Below are positions 53,376-64,000 of a stretch of DNA of 64,000 nt, in pieces (within the stretch, counting starts at the first letter, position 1; every line of letters begins with the position of its first letter). Where the stretch lies: assembly GCA_036365455.1 (NCBI GenBank), contig JAWQUS010000008.1, forward strand, positions 19,327,501-19,391,500. Reading direction: 5' to 3'. The translations under genes were made by a program, and so were the position numbers. The notes beneath the pieces were generated by a model. The model was not told the origin of the DNA and searched no databases. It saw nothing but the letters and a program-made list of their open reading frames with translations. Source of the DNA: Macrosoma leucophasiata. Its lineage: Eukaryota; Arthropoda; Insecta; Lepidoptera; Hedylidae.

Positions 53376-53545
53376 TCAATTTCTGTTCGTTAGTCTCGCT
53401 AAAACTCGAGAACGGCTGGACCGATTTGGCTTATTTTGGTTTTAAATTATTTCTGGAAGCCCAGGGAAGGTTCAAAAGGTAAGAAAATATGAAGAAATTG
53501 AAAGAAAATAGTAAAAACCACAATTTTCAATTTTTTCAATTTTTT
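53376..53545 (+). mobile_element. Family F Helitron-like element, 3'-truncated
   Basis: TCAATTTCTGTTCGTTAGTC after TATATATAAAAA; homology ends near AAAACCACAATTTTCAAT, without CTAG. Confidence 0.6.
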
Positions 53546-54214
53546 TGTTGAATGAAACCTTTGAACTTCTAGTACCTAGTACTAAAATTAAGGTTTTAAA
53601 TTTGAATCACATATGGATAATACATCCTATCATCTGTAAAATAAAAAACATGTGATATTGTAATTTAATTATGTATTTTTTATGGAAATATATATTAAAT
53701 ACAGAAGTATCGGAGCACAATCATAGAATACATTATTATCATTTGAGTCGGGCTTGATAATATATCGCTGTCTACGTTCTTAACCTTCGTCCGTGGAACT
53801 CTGTCAGTCACGAAGGTTTGTCACTGAACTATATAACAATTCTGTCCTTTAAGTAAGGCCAGCGGAAAGGACAACATAACTATAAGTTCAAATTATTCTA
53901 TTTAAATATATACTCAAGCTGACTTTCGCTGCCCAGAAAGTAATCCCAAAAGAGACAACAAAAATAACTCAGCAACATAACAATATCACGGCGTTTTATC
54001 ATCATACGCACTTAACCCTCGCTCCCGTGGGATGGGGCAGCCGAAAATGAACAAGAGTAGGGAAAATGTGTTGTTCGTTGACCGGTGTTGATGGCCTCTG
54101 TTGTCTCATTAAATAGCTTAATATATTTGATGTAAATAAATGTAACATAATTACATCCAGATGAACACCTCGACTATTACGATTCGATTAATTATAGTCT
54201 AATGATTGTTTACT
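53546..54214. other. AT-rich unique stretch
   Basis: Nothing recognised. Confidence 0.45.
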
Positions 54215-54483
54215 TAAATGGCCACTACTGCTACACTGAGGTCCAGGGTTCGAAACCCGGGTCGAAAGTTACCAGTGATAAAGATGTAAAATGCATTAAG
54301 TCTGTTTTTTTATCATTTTCTGTACCTCAGAGTTTGGTAATGTGCCTAGAGATGTCAACAGGCTCGCCACCTATTACATGGGCCAAAACGTAACCGGCGA
54401 ATCGTGGGTAACGGCATGAATGGATTAATGCGTTCATTTATCTCTGCCTACCCCTTCGGGGATATCAGTCGTGAAGTTATGTG
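54215..54483 (+). repeat. Family B tRNA-derived SINE
   Basis: 5' head shortened; B box GGGTTCGAAACCCGGG, CGCCACCTATTACATGGGCC and 3' CCCCTTCGGGGATATCAG. Confidence 0.7.
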
Positions 54484-54888
54484 CACTTAAAGGTCTTTGC
54501 CTTCGGTGGCGTCATATTGAGAGTTGCTCACTTCTTTATAAAATGGTTAAGGATAGCAATGGCTGGCACATGTATCATTCTCGTGTGCTGGTTTTGGGAC
54601 TGGTTTGTTCTGGTCTGTCGGGGCTATTTCGTTATAGTGGGTAGTAGTCGATTTGTATTTATATAAATATAATAATATATGCTATGGACATTCACATTAT
54701 TAGATTTTAAAGAACAAGTATTTGATATATTATTATGTATCTAAGTAAAAAATTTAAAAGTTCTCCTACTGAGTTTCTTTGGTAGCGGAGTTCTTCTCAG
54801 TAGTGATAGTCATTACATAGTAACATAGTAAGAACTCATCAACAACACTGTATCATGCAAATTTTGCATATTCTGAAATCGGTTAAAT
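54484..54888. other. Minor repeat and spacer
   Basis: 54,515-54,590 matches 18,528-18,600 (GTTGCTCACTTCTTTATAAA...). Otherwise nothing is recognised. Confidence 0.4.
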
Positions 54889-55125
54889 ATTATAAATGCG
54901 AAAGTTTGTATGTTTGTTTGTTTGTTACTCACTCCATCACACAAAAACTGCTAAACCGATTTCCATGAAATTTGTCACCGATGTTTGGGTAACTTGAATT
55001 AACACATAGGATAGTTTTTATCGCGAAAAATTTTCCTGTGGGAATGCCATGGGATGATTTGATGAATTTCCACAGGTAACGCGAAAAGCGACCTACACGC
55101 GTGCGGAACCGCGGGCAGCAGCTAG
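54889..55125 (+). mobile_element. Family P Helitron-like element
   Basis: (TTTG)n near the left, AAACCGATTTCCATGAAATT in the middle, end CGCGGGCAGCAGCTAG followed by T. The 5' TC is not certain. Confidence 0.5.
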
Positions 55126-55569
55126 TATTGTATGGTCTAAGAACACAACTCGCTTAATACAAAGAGGATATTTTTGTCTCTGCTAAGTAAACCAAATCCG
55201 GCATTTGATATGCGTAATAGTCCTAATTAAACGTAGCGGCTCGCATTGTGGAACGAACGATTTCGTAATTTCTAGGGCAAGGTCGCGTACCGCGGTGCCC
55301 GCCACCAAATGAATAATAAAATGTATACCCCATCCGCCCCACTACCCACGTGCGGTGTCCGCAAGCTGAGTCTCTCATTTGCATTTTCAGATATGTCCAG
55401 AACTCATTCTGAAGATTTTCTTGTCTCCTCAACTCGTATCGTAGAAGTTGCTCCATTAAGGAAAGGCTTGCTTTTTTTGTATATTTTACAAACTAAGTAA
55501 CGAAGAACGTTGATTCTTTGCAGTTAGTACCTAACCTAAATTGTGAAATTTAAGTTGTTTTTTATTAAA
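55126..55569. other. Spacer with an unrecognised minus frame
   Basis: A 77-codon minus frame (55,223-55,456) has a mixed composition but no known domain; possibly an old retroelement. Confidence 0.35.
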
Positions 55570-55770
55570 ATACAAGCAGAGCATGTTGTGGATGACTTGA
55601 CAGAAGTCCTAATAGCGACTGCGTACCAAAAGACGAAGCAGGCCTTCTACAAGATGGATCGACGATCTGGTGAAGGTCACGGGAAATCACTAGGCAAGAG
55701 TGGCCCAGGACCATTCATTGTGACAATCATTCAGGCTGGCCTTTTTCCAGCAGTAAACGTCTTTTTTCTA
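55570..55770 (+). pseudogene. LINE C-terminal remnant
   Basis: One plus frame gives RPSTRWIDDLVKVTGNH, a stop, ARVAQDHSL, then QQ*T. This is the terminal RRPPxRWxDDL...GxxWxRxAQDR tail of endonuclease/RT LINEs, with in-frame stops. The 77-codon frame here is in a different register and is not the gene. Confidence 0.65.
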
Positions 55771-55974
55771 AAATGAAGATGATGGATCGAAAACCCCTTT
55801 CTTCTTATCATTTCAGCTGCCGTAATGACTGGGAACTGCTTGTAACCGTTAAATGTAGTAGTGGAGGCGGTGTGTTTACATAACTTGGCAGACAAGAGGC
55901 ATAAGAGATAGATACCTGCAGCGAATACTCAAAATGCCTCATATCCTTGTAGATTATGTGGACGCACTTGTCGC

Positions 55975-56275
55975 TCCGCGGGCCATGCGCGCTACGCGGG
56001 CCATACGGGTGCGCCACTAGCGATCACCCATCACACACCCGGTGTGATGGGTGATCGCTAGTGGCAAACTAAAATACGCGTTTCCGTGCTTCGGAAGGCA
56101 GGTTAAGCCGTCGGTCCCGGTTGCTATCGGTAGATAATAGGTTGGCCCCTAACCCTTATCTCCATCAACCCGCATTGGAACAGCGTGGTGAAGTAAGCTC
56201 CAGGCCTGCTCCCGAGAATGGGAGAGACTCGTGCCCAGCAGTGGAACGTATCGAGGGTAGCCATTATTATTATTA
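55975..56275 (+). repeat. Family C SINE with inverted head
   Basis: The head is replaced by a perfect hairpin: 56,013-56,036 and 56,042-56,065 are 24-bp exact inverted copies of GCCACTAGCGATCACCCATC.. with a 5-nt loop. The normal body and ATT tail follow. The intact 5S-like A box is lost. Confidence 0.75.
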
Positions 56276-56393
56276 CTTGTCGCTCGCGCATAGATACTCA
56301 GTTTTATATCGCCTAAAATGCGAGTAGACGCAAAAAAAACGATGGAAAATAGATATTTGGTTACGTATTGAATAAGTACTATGAGGCTTAGTA

Positions 56394-57664
56394 GGGGAGA
56401 CCGAGGATAGTTGTGACAATTTTACTTTAAGGGCCATATCTCGCTCAAGAAACATTTTACAGTTATGATCTTTGTTAATTAATGTAGCACCATTCCTTCT
56501 CGTTGCAAAATAATCAACAAAATTAATTGAAGTATCGTAGTTTCTGGGAACATCAACAAAAACAAAGACAACTCCCTGTGTCACAACTCTCCTATTAGCG
56601 AGGAAAGTTGTGACAGAGACCGAGATAAGTTGTGACAGCTTTTTATTTAGACTGTTTGATTACATAAAAGGACCATTATGGATAATACAAATAAAACAAA
56701 CAATTTCATTTGCAAAAAATACAGATAATCATCTTTTAGTACATTAAATACCATAAAAAAACACTCGTAACAAGAAATAATACCTTATAATCTAATATAG
56801 GGCACCATTTTGAGGTAAATCACATTAATATCCGTCAAAAATCTTCAATTAATCTCATAGAAAATTTTGGCAAACGTATTGCAACTTGTCTTCAGTAGGT
56901 ACAATCTACATGTGACCAGTCTTTGTCTTCTAGGCATTGGACCCACTGCTCATTCGATCTGATGTTTTCAAATAGTCACTTAGATATTCCTCTCATAATG
57001 GTCATTGATGAAGCCTTGCCTACTGGGCTTGCTTGATAAGCATGTTTCTTTTAAATATATCTTGAGAGAAACGTGTAGTTAAGATTGTAAGAGGACGCGA
57101 CATCTCTTGGACATTTTTTCGTATCGTTACGTAACCTCTTCAAATTCTATCATTCATTCCTCATCAGTCGTTCTTGTATATTTATTCAGCATTCTGAATC
57201 CAAGAACGTAGTCTTTTAGCATGCAACACACCACGTTGCGAAAAATGAAGTCAGATAGGAGAGTTGTGACAGGCTGTCACAACTCGCCTAGATGCTCAAA
57301 ATGATGACTTGGTCCAAATAATAATTCATATTTTCTAGACACGATACAAATACAAAATATTGATGCAAAATTTTGAGCCTTGAATAACCACACAATTTAA
57401 GAAAATATAACACAACAATCAACATGTAATAAGGCATGATATAAATTTGATCAAATTTTTGAAGAAAAATTACTTTTCGCATATTTTTCACGCAGATGTC
57501 ATAATTTGATAATCGCTTCTCGTACGACGCCAGCGAGTACTAAGTCAAGTAGCGCATCTCTCAAGTCGCAAACTAGCATTGAAGCCAGCTCGCTAACGAT
57601 TATAGGTAGGGAGAAATCTTCTTTGTCACAACTTACCTTTGTCACAACTCTCCCAGGTCTCCCC
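56394..57664 (-). mobile_element. pogo-like DNA transposon, internally deleted
   Basis: GGGGAGACC...GTTGTGACA at the left is inverted at the right, flanked by TA on both sides, the Tc1/mariner/pogo target. At least eight GTTGTGACA/TGTCACAAC motifs lie subterminally (near 56,411, 56,579, 56,606, 56,630, 57,263, 57,274, 57,625 and 57,641). The minus strand at 57,020-57,150 encodes RDVASSYNLNYTFLSRYI, like the N-terminal psq/HTH of pogo-type transposases. At 56,915-56,970 it encodes NEQWVQCLEDKDWSHVDC, like their C-terminal Cys/His tail. The DDE core is absent and frames are broken. Confidence 0.6.
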
Positions 57665-58596
57665 TAAACCTTAAGTATGATAGCTTACTGGCAATCAAAA
57701 GAAGCATTAATCAAATTTCACAAGTCTAGTAAGACGTCGTTACACTTCTAACTCTTCTCTAGCAGTGTTGTAATAAGGGATAATTAAGGGAATAAAAAAG
57801 TGTATTTTCCTCCAAATATGGTCCATTTGTCACGTGATATTTTTAATTGCATGAGGGATTAGAGAGAGATACAAGAGAGGAATCTCTTCCCCTGATGATG
57901 ATGATGATGATACGTGGAGAGTTTCTAGATTAACCGAAATTTAAGATGACGTATATGTTTTGGTAAGAAATTAGGTACCTTCAAGCCTTAAAAAAATCGT
58001 CAAACGTAAATCTGATGAAAAATAAAAAAAAAAAAAACGAAATCGTCTAGCTGGCGAGAGGGCGGGCTTGCGGCGGTAAAGAGACAAAATTGAGTTAAAA
58101 TGACGGGCACCCGGCGGCGGGGTACCGGTGCTTAGGAGATGGTCTAACTTTATGGACGCATTTAACTTTTCCATGTACTCTATACAAAACTACCGGTGAT
58201 TTTTTTTTCATATTTGGCTATCTGAGATAATGAACACTCATACATCCCTTACTGACATATTCGCTCGGTCTGTGCGTTAATTATAAAAAAGTAAATACAG
58301 AATGTAACAGAATTTTAACCGAAACGTTCAATTTTATCGTACAAATTACCCCACTAAATGCTAATTGAAAACGTTATTCGAAAGCTATGCGCCGACATCA
58401 AATTCGCATTCTGTACCCTCCTGGTGTCCTTCAGATGTTATCGCGACGACCTTGACTGAGTACTTGACATACAAACGGACCGCCGACTCGATTGTGTGGC
58501 TATGAAACACGAGGATATTATCAAATCTATACAGAAGTCCTTATGACTTTCTACATATCAGAGAAAATAATATTTTGAAATTATAATATAAAATCG
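57665..58596. other. AT-rich spacer with (GAT)n
   Basis: A (GAT)n microsatellite lies at about 57,894-57,912. A 67-codon minus frame (57,971-58,174) is not recognised. No gene. Confidence 0.4.
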
Positions 58597-58800
58597 ACGA
58601 CCCGATTAGTCCAGCGATGCGAAACTACCGTATGATTCGAAAGGTCGCTCCCCGCACCGGAACAAATATATGTAAGGCCACAGATATTTGTTTCGGGTCT
58701 GGGTGTTTGTGTATGTGTTGTATGTGTACAAAAGCACTTACGACACAGGTTTATAATAATATATTAGACCTAATGTAAAGCAGTGAGTGTAAGCGTATTT
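58597..58800 (+). repeat. Family D tRNA-derived SINE, eroded head
   Basis: GACCCGATTAGTCCAGCGAT, damaged B box, then CACAGATATTTGTTTCGGGT and CTTACGACACAGGTTTATAA. Confidence 0.65.
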
Positions 58801-58837
58801 TTAAAAAAAATATGCAGTTTTGGGTATATAATATAAA

Positions 58838-59163
58838 TTTTTATTCCTCAAAGGGGTAGGCAGAGGTAAAAGCATGCGTTCAAGCATGCATGCAAACTAC
58901 CTCGATTTGCCATATGTACTCGTAACAATGACAACGATCGCCGGTCGCCATCGCCCTTCTGACATCCAGTTTGAAATCCCTCTAATGACACACTAGGAAA
59001 CTCTCAGAAAAAGAAAATAAATCTCTACACCACTTACCAACCGACACGAGGATCAAACCCAGGCTTTTAAAACGTTATCTCTGATAGCCCCCGACCCGGG
59101 AATCGTACCCAGGACCTCCAGCGTAGTAGTCGTGGCCTGCTACTACTAGGCTACTGAGGCAGT
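58838..59163 (-). repeat. Family B tRNA-derived SINE
   Basis: 3' end at 58,838 (CAAAGGGGTAGGCAGAGGTA), interior partly replaced, B box complement CGGGAATCGTACCCAGG, head complement GCTACTACTAGGCTACTGAG. Confidence 0.7.
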
Positions 59164-59239
59164 TAACCGATTATTTAACAGATATGAAATATATATAAAA
59201 AAGTATTTTAGGGGGAGAGATGAAATAGATTTTACTTGT

Positions 59240-59640
59240 ACTTAAGATAAGTAAGATGGCAAGAGACCGGATGGCATGTCATTGATGCCTTTGAAGATGT
59301 GTAGGCCTCTGGTGTGGGACGCAACATGAGTTGATACCATAGCTCCATCCTACCTTCTAAGTTTGTTCTGCTGGTAATGCTGCTGCAGCTGCGGAGACCC
59401 TGAAGCGGCGTTTATATAGTAATCTTACAGCGGACTGCGCCCTTCAGGGTCGAAACGTTTGGTCAATTGGGCCCCAGTGCAAGGGTTTTATTCAAAGAAG
59501 TTTCTTTTATTGACCAGAGGGCTGGTCTACTTTTAGGACAATGAATTAGTATTGATGTTAAACGCGGCAATGCTGCCAGCCTTCAGGGGACGTTACCGCA
59601 GGAAGACAGCGAAGTGGAATTCACAGACGCGTACTTTTAG
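59240..59640 (-). mobile_element. LINE-like 3' region, decayed
   Basis: GGCAATGCTGCCAGCCTTCA (about 59,564) is the complement of the 18.2-kb LINE 3' UTR motif. The remainder has no clear frame. Confidence 0.4.
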
Positions 59641-60110
59641 TTTTATAACTAATAGTATTTAGTTAAATTTAATTATTTCTTAGAATCTTGTTTTATTACT
59701 GTAAACTTGTACTGAAATAGTTATTATTTTATAAGTATAACACGTATTTTCAGTAATCAAAACTCGTATATTAACTAAATTGTTAAATAGTATCGACTAC
59801 TATAGAAAAATATATTGGTTACTTATTTCGCTCATGTTGTGGCCGTACTATCAGAACCGTATGGTTATTGTGGGGGAAAATACGGAACATTTGCAATTCT
59901 GATACACTTACCAGCGTAATGGTGGTGGAAATTGTTTAATTATATTTAATTAATAAGCAGTTAGTTACTCCGAAAAATAGTAGCGCAATAGATACTTAAA
60001 TAATATATATTAAAGATTATTATTAAATTGCCGACTGTATACCTACGTGGTGGATACAATTTTCTTCGTCAAGAATGTGGTACCCAGCATACAGCTCAAT
60101 TTATAGCCTA
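59641..60110. other. AT-rich spacer
   Basis: Nothing recognised. Confidence 0.45.
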
Positions 60111-60440
60111 CTAGCTTTTACCCGCGACTTCATCCGCGTGGACTTCGTAAATACCGGGTTTTTTTAGGACGTAGGTCATCATTTACACGGTTTTACGAAA
60201 TTCGACCAATAACGGTTTGTTTTTCGGGTTGATAATTTGCATCAAATTTTCTTACTACAAATGCTAGGAGTCTCAAATTTTGCACATTTTTGGATTCTTT
60301 TAAGCACATAGGTGGTACCTTGGACGGAATTTAGCGAAATTCCACTCCTAAGGGTGTGTTTTTGGGGTTGATAGTTTATATTGGTTGTTTGAACTGGAGG
60401 TCGAGTTTTTTTTTTATTCTCCTTTTAAAGAGCTTGGTCA
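60111..60440 (-). mobile_element. Helitron-like or RTE-tail repeat, 3' end at CTAG
   Basis: Minus-strand end CGCGGATGAAGTCGCGGGTA and AAAAGCTAG followed by T. The body is decayed and the 5' end was not found. Confidence 0.4.
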
Positions 60441-60552
60441 AAGACCATGACGCTCTATACGTTCACATGAATTGCATTCTTCATTTAAAAAAAAATAACT
60501 AAACAACATTAGCACATTGACAATAGATATAGTTGCAACAGGTTGATTGATA

Positions 60553-60838
60553 TAGGTGGTAGAGTTCCAGTGACGGAGCTCGCGGGCGTAGGCACCACCG
60601 CATTACCTAATATACTTGCCGCTAAATGGTTAGTGTTCAGCACTATCGTGTTCCGGTCAGGTGGTAATGTACGGGCCTGTAATTTCCGGCACAGAGGCAA
60701 AACATCTTAGGCTGGTTGGGGTGGTAACGCATCTGCATTTTGACCTTGATCTTTGTGTGGGTGTCTATAGGCTGCAGTCATCACTTAACATCGATGTGAA
60801 CTGCATGCTTGTTTGCCACTTCCGTTACATAATATACA
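60553..60838 (+). repeat. Family A element, full length
   Basis: TAGGTGGTAGAGTTCCAGTG to TGCCACTTCCGTTACATAAT; followed by a (TA)n run at 60,857-60,877. Confidence 0.8.
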
Positions 60839-60885
60839 TATATGTATAACTATTATATATATATATATATATATATACAGCATGG

Positions 60886-61265
60886 TCAGTTTAAGGGACA
60901 ATAACCGTTTTCGCAACCCCATAAAATAGTACCGTATTAGTAAAGGTAACATTGCACCCGAGCAACACGGGCCACCGGCCGCGGCGGACTGGAGGAGAGT
61001 AGCCATAGCGCTTATTACCGATGCAAAACAATCTGTAGTTTTTTGCGAGGGGAAATGCGTGCGACACACACAAACACTACAAAAATCATCTACTACTACG
61101 AAACTCACACCTTGACTTTAAACAATTTCACGCACACATTTAAACATCTAGGCGACAGGTATAGGCCCATTTGGGCTTGTACTTTGACGGAGGGGAAAGC
61201 CTGCATATGGCTACTTCCCTCCGGTGTTGCTCTTTGACCCGTGCGAAGCGGGGACAGGCCGCTAG
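60886..61265 (+). mobile_element. Family G' Helitron-like element, full length
   Basis: TCAGTTTAAGGGACAATAAC to GCGGGGACAGGCCGCTAG followed by T, 380 bp. It contains CACGGGCCACCGGCCGCGGC and ATTACCGATGCAAAACAATC. It preserves the original order that is scrambled at 9.2-10.7 kb. The minus frames across it (up to 107 codons) are by-products. Confidence 0.6.
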
Positions 61266-61574
61266 TACTTATATAAGTATGTTTATAAAAGTTGAAGAAT
61301 GATTCTGATCTCCTCATATTCTAGTTAGCCTATTTTCTGTTATTGCACGCTGTATTTGAAAATGTTTGATGTATGAATCTCATCACTCTTGGTACATTCG
61401 CGCAGAGAAAGGTTTTACATTTTGGGGTGTTGCCAAACGCCACCGACTTGAACTGCTTTGTCCATTTTTCACAATCGTTTGTAAAATCAACTGATGCTGT
61501 TGTGTTAAGTTATTCGTAACTTAACAGTGTTTAACTTGTTTTTTAACCGACTTCGCTTGTTTTTTATGTAAGTA
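61266..61574. other. Spacer
   Basis: Contains TTTAACCGACTTCGCTTG at about 61,541, a scrap of a common insect repeat motif. No gene. Confidence 0.4.
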
Positions 61575-61886
61575 CTAGCTGTGCCCGCGAATTCGTCCGC
61601 GTGAGAATTTATAATTCGTGGGCGTGGTAATAAAGTCGTGGGCGCAGCTAGTATAAAAGTAGCCCAAGTTACTCCTTATTACATAAGCTATCTGCTAGTG
61701 AAAGTCCTATCAAAATCGGTAGAGCCGTTCCTAAGATTAGCCCCGCCAAACAGACAGACAGACAGAGAAAAATTGTAAAAAATGTTGTTTTGGTATATGT
61801 ACCGTGTATACATACATATGCATTTAGTAAAAAGCGGTTATTTTTATATTACAAACAGACACTCCAATTTTATTTATTTGTGTAGA
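61575..61886 (-). mobile_element. Family E Helitron-like element, full length
   Basis: On the minus strand it runs from TCTACACAAATAAATAAAAT to GGGCACAGCTAG followed by T. The foldback (GCCCGCGAATTCGTCCGCG with a partial partner) and (CAGA)n are present. Confidence 0.7.
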
Positions 61887-62143
61887 GTTCACAGATTACT
61901 CCGTCTATTACGAAAAAAATTTGGAAAAAAAAATTATTGCTTGAAAGGGCAAAATAACAAGAACACATCACCAAGTTGGGATTTGATGATGGGGGAATCA
62001 AACTCTCAAAATTTGTATCGACTGCAACCCAGACTTAACATCAAAAAGTAAAAACTTAAAAAAAAAAATTATAAAATATAAAATTTTAGTGATATGTTTT
62101 GATATCGGTATTTTTTGAAGCTTGACATCTATATTTATAAAAA

Positions 62144-62384
62144 TAAATTGCTGTTCGTAAATCTCGCTAAAACTCGAGAACGGCTTTACCGATTTGGCTA
62201 ATTTTGATTTTTGAAAGTTCAGGGAAGGTTTAAAAGGTAAGAAAATATGAAGAAATTGAAGGGAAATAGTAAAGACCACAATTTCATTTTCCTATACAAA
62301 TAGTTCGTATCTATCAAACCTATGACATTTGATTAGTCACATTATTTCATTCTGAGGCAATACGAAGTTTGCCGGGTCAGCTAG
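62144..62384 (+). mobile_element. Family F Helitron-like element
   Basis: AAATTGCTGTTCGTAAATCT (5' TC changed to TA) to GCCGGGTCAGCTAG followed by T. Confidence 0.65.
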
Positions 62385-63181
62385 TTTGGTATATAATTAT
62401 GTATGTATGTACATCGCTTAAGTGAAAATTAAGAAACCAATTGTCATGTTACGATTTATATTCTATTTACGTTATTTAAGATTAATTAAGTAAGATTAAT
62501 TAAGTACATGTTTGTAACAACCAAAATATTGTAACTTTAAAATCTAAAAAGTTTTAAAATCATCACAACACATTATTAACCTAAGTCTTCAAAACGATTA
62601 ACCGCCCAACAAATGGAACAATACTGCAGCAGCTGCGAGCTGTCAACGCTGTTAAAAGCAATGGTTCTTCAAAAGTAATAAACATTAGCAATATTATGTT
62701 TATGTTTGTACATTACGATAATACTTTGAAGTAAGATTTATGATATGATGTTGTGGAAAATATATTCTTTTCTTAAATAATAGGACAACTAACGTCATCA
62801 TTGGTTTTAAATTTAGATACCCATCTAGTTCATACTGCAGAGTTTTTTCATAGGCAAATTAAAACTGAATAAGCAAAATGTACTATGGCTTATGTTATTT
62901 ACCTTTTTTAAATTGCATAATTCTCGAACCGATTGCCGAATAAGTACACCATGCAATCTTCTAAATGCTCCATCCATAATTAAACGTAGGTAATTTCATG
63001 CCCATATTCTTTGAAGTTGAGAGGCGAGCAGAGGTTAAATGCATTGAAGGATATTTACATGCACCCACGATTCGCATTTACGTTTCGATCGATGTACGAG
63101 GTTTCATGTCAGCCACAATGTGTAACCTATGATTTTGTTAAAGAAATGTATTTTTAATATTAAAAAAAAGAAAGTAGCTTC
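62385..63181. other. AT-rich unique stretch
   Basis: 63,000-63,085 holds weak minus-sense family B traces (CACCCACGATTCGC). No gene. Confidence 0.4.
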
Positions 63182-63375
63182 ACGCCTGTTCCATTAGGAA
63201 CTTCTATTTTCTGGAAAATTCCTAGTACCTCGAAGTTTAGTAATGTGCCCGAAGATGGCAACAGGCTCGCCACCTGTTACATGGGCCAAAACGTAACCGG
63301 CAAATCGTGGGTGTTTGCATGTATGCTTGAATGCATGCAAACACCTCACAACATTTACCTCTGCCTACCCCTTAG
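63182..63375 (+). repeat. Family B SINE, headless
   Basis: TACCTCGAAGTTTAGTAATG through AACCGGCAAATCGTGGGTGT to TTACCTCTGCCTACCCCTTA. Confidence 0.7.
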
Positions 63376-63639
63376 AGTATTCTATAAGATTTACATTGAT
63401 ATATTTAACTGTTGTATTCTATAGGATAAAAGTACCTACGCGAAGGACTGTTCGTAGCACGTGTTGGCCTTGAGGGTTGCCCTAAATTCACGCGCCCTTG
63501 ACCTTCTGACTTCACCTGTTTGACCTTGACAAGTGTATTATCATGTAAGGAAGTTTAACTCGTACGAGTATAATGCAATATATCAATGTTAGTTCAGATT
63601 AAAAGTGGTTCCAAAAATATAACTACGTTATGAAAAACC

Positions 63640-64000
63640 GACTTCAAAACTGAAAAGTTAAAAATAATGATTTAATTGTAATTATATACTTCCTATTATT
63701 TATATGTGCTATTTACTAATAGGTTTGAAATCAGTGCCAAGCCTTAAACAAATAATTATATTTTAATCACTTAAATATGAATACGAGCATATAAATACAC
63801 TGAACAAAACGTAACCGGCGAATCGTGGGTGTTTGCATGTATGCATTGAATTCATGCATTTACCGCTGCCTACCCCTTCGGGAATTACAGGCGTGAAGTT
63901 TGGCACCGACTTCAAACCTATTAGTAAATAGCACATATAAATAATAGGAAGTATATAATTACAATTAAATCATTATTTTTTACTTTTCAGTTTTGAAGTC
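63640..64000. repeat. Inverted repeat, 99-bp arms, running off the window
   Basis: 63,640-63,738 and 63,902-64,000 are inverted copies matching at 96 of 99 positions, and the second arm reaches the last base of the window. The spacer holds a family B 3' fragment (63,806-63,901) ending right at the arm. Confidence 0.85.

Noticed and set aside
56394..57664. piggyBac or CACTA element
   Set aside because: Flanks are TA, not TTAA or a 2-3-bp non-TA duplication, and the peptide traces resemble pogo-type transposases.
60785..61108. 107-codon minus frame with SAAAGGPCCSG
   Set aside because: Spans an A element tail, a TA repeat and a Helitron-like element; the same peptide piece recurs at 10.7 kb with the repeat.
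1..64000. CRISPR array, bacterial operon or integrated phage
   Set aside because: No regular spacer-repeat array, no ribosome-binding sites with dense coding, and the repeats are of eukaryotic insect types.

Overview
This window reads as non-coding DNA from an insect nuclear genome, most likely a moth or butterfly (Lepidoptera). It is AT-rich and has no convincing complete protein gene. It is densely packed with short interspersed elements of the kinds I know from lepidopteran genomes: tRNA-headed SINEs, short Helitron-like elements ending in CTAG, RTE/jockey-type LINE debris and simple-repeat LINE tails. The species cannot be named from sequence alone. Almost all reading frames here are chance frames inside repeats or AT-rich DNA.

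Repeat families, named here for reference. Family A is about 26 copies of a ~285-bp element with an A-rich 3' end and a strong 5' hairpin. Family B is a tRNA-derived SINE of about 310 bp (about 16 whole or partial copies). Family C is a ~360-bp SINE whose head resembles the internal promoter half of 5S rRNA (5 copies plus one fragment). Family D is a second tRNA-derived SINE (3 copies). Family T has tRNA-like units, two of them folded into inverted repeats. Families E, F, G, G' and P are short non-autonomous Helitron-like elements (5'-TC ... CTAG-3'). Family H is two nearly identical LINE 3' ends with a (TCTTA)n tail. Family M/N is a MITE/LINE-tail composite. There are also LINE reverse-transcriptase remnants, an internally deleted pogo-like DNA transposon and several hAT-like or foldback candidates.

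Layout. 1-4,900: A, E, F and B elements, a TATA-plus-initiator candidate and a GC-rich block with long frames on both strands. 4,950-7,900: a tRNA-like inverted repeat, a 5S-headed SINE, a direct duplication and an A element nested in a D element. 8,160-10,960: two B SINEs and a rearranged locus with a LINE fragment flanked by a 12-bp target duplication. 11,300-13,350: two abutting Helitron-like elements, then a triplicated unit whose first copy is interrupted by an A element, so the other copies preserve empty sites. 13,390-31,800: mostly AT-rich spacer with scattered A, B, C, D, E, P and LINE pieces and a 187-bp-arm foldback at 29.6-30.1 kb. 32-41 kb: the second H copy, B copies, a CpG-rich island and a candidate coding exon at 38.6-38.9 kb. 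42-49 kb: dense A elements, LINE debris, and two weak exon candidates. 49.8-64 kb: hAT-like and pogo-like elements, more SINEs and Helitrons, and a 96/99-matched inverted repeat running off the end.

Functionally, this is best seen as intergenic or intronic DNA shaped by retroposition and rolling-circle elements. The few possible host signals are a promoter near 624-652 and exons near 38.6, 47.3 and 49.1 kb; each needs transcript evidence.
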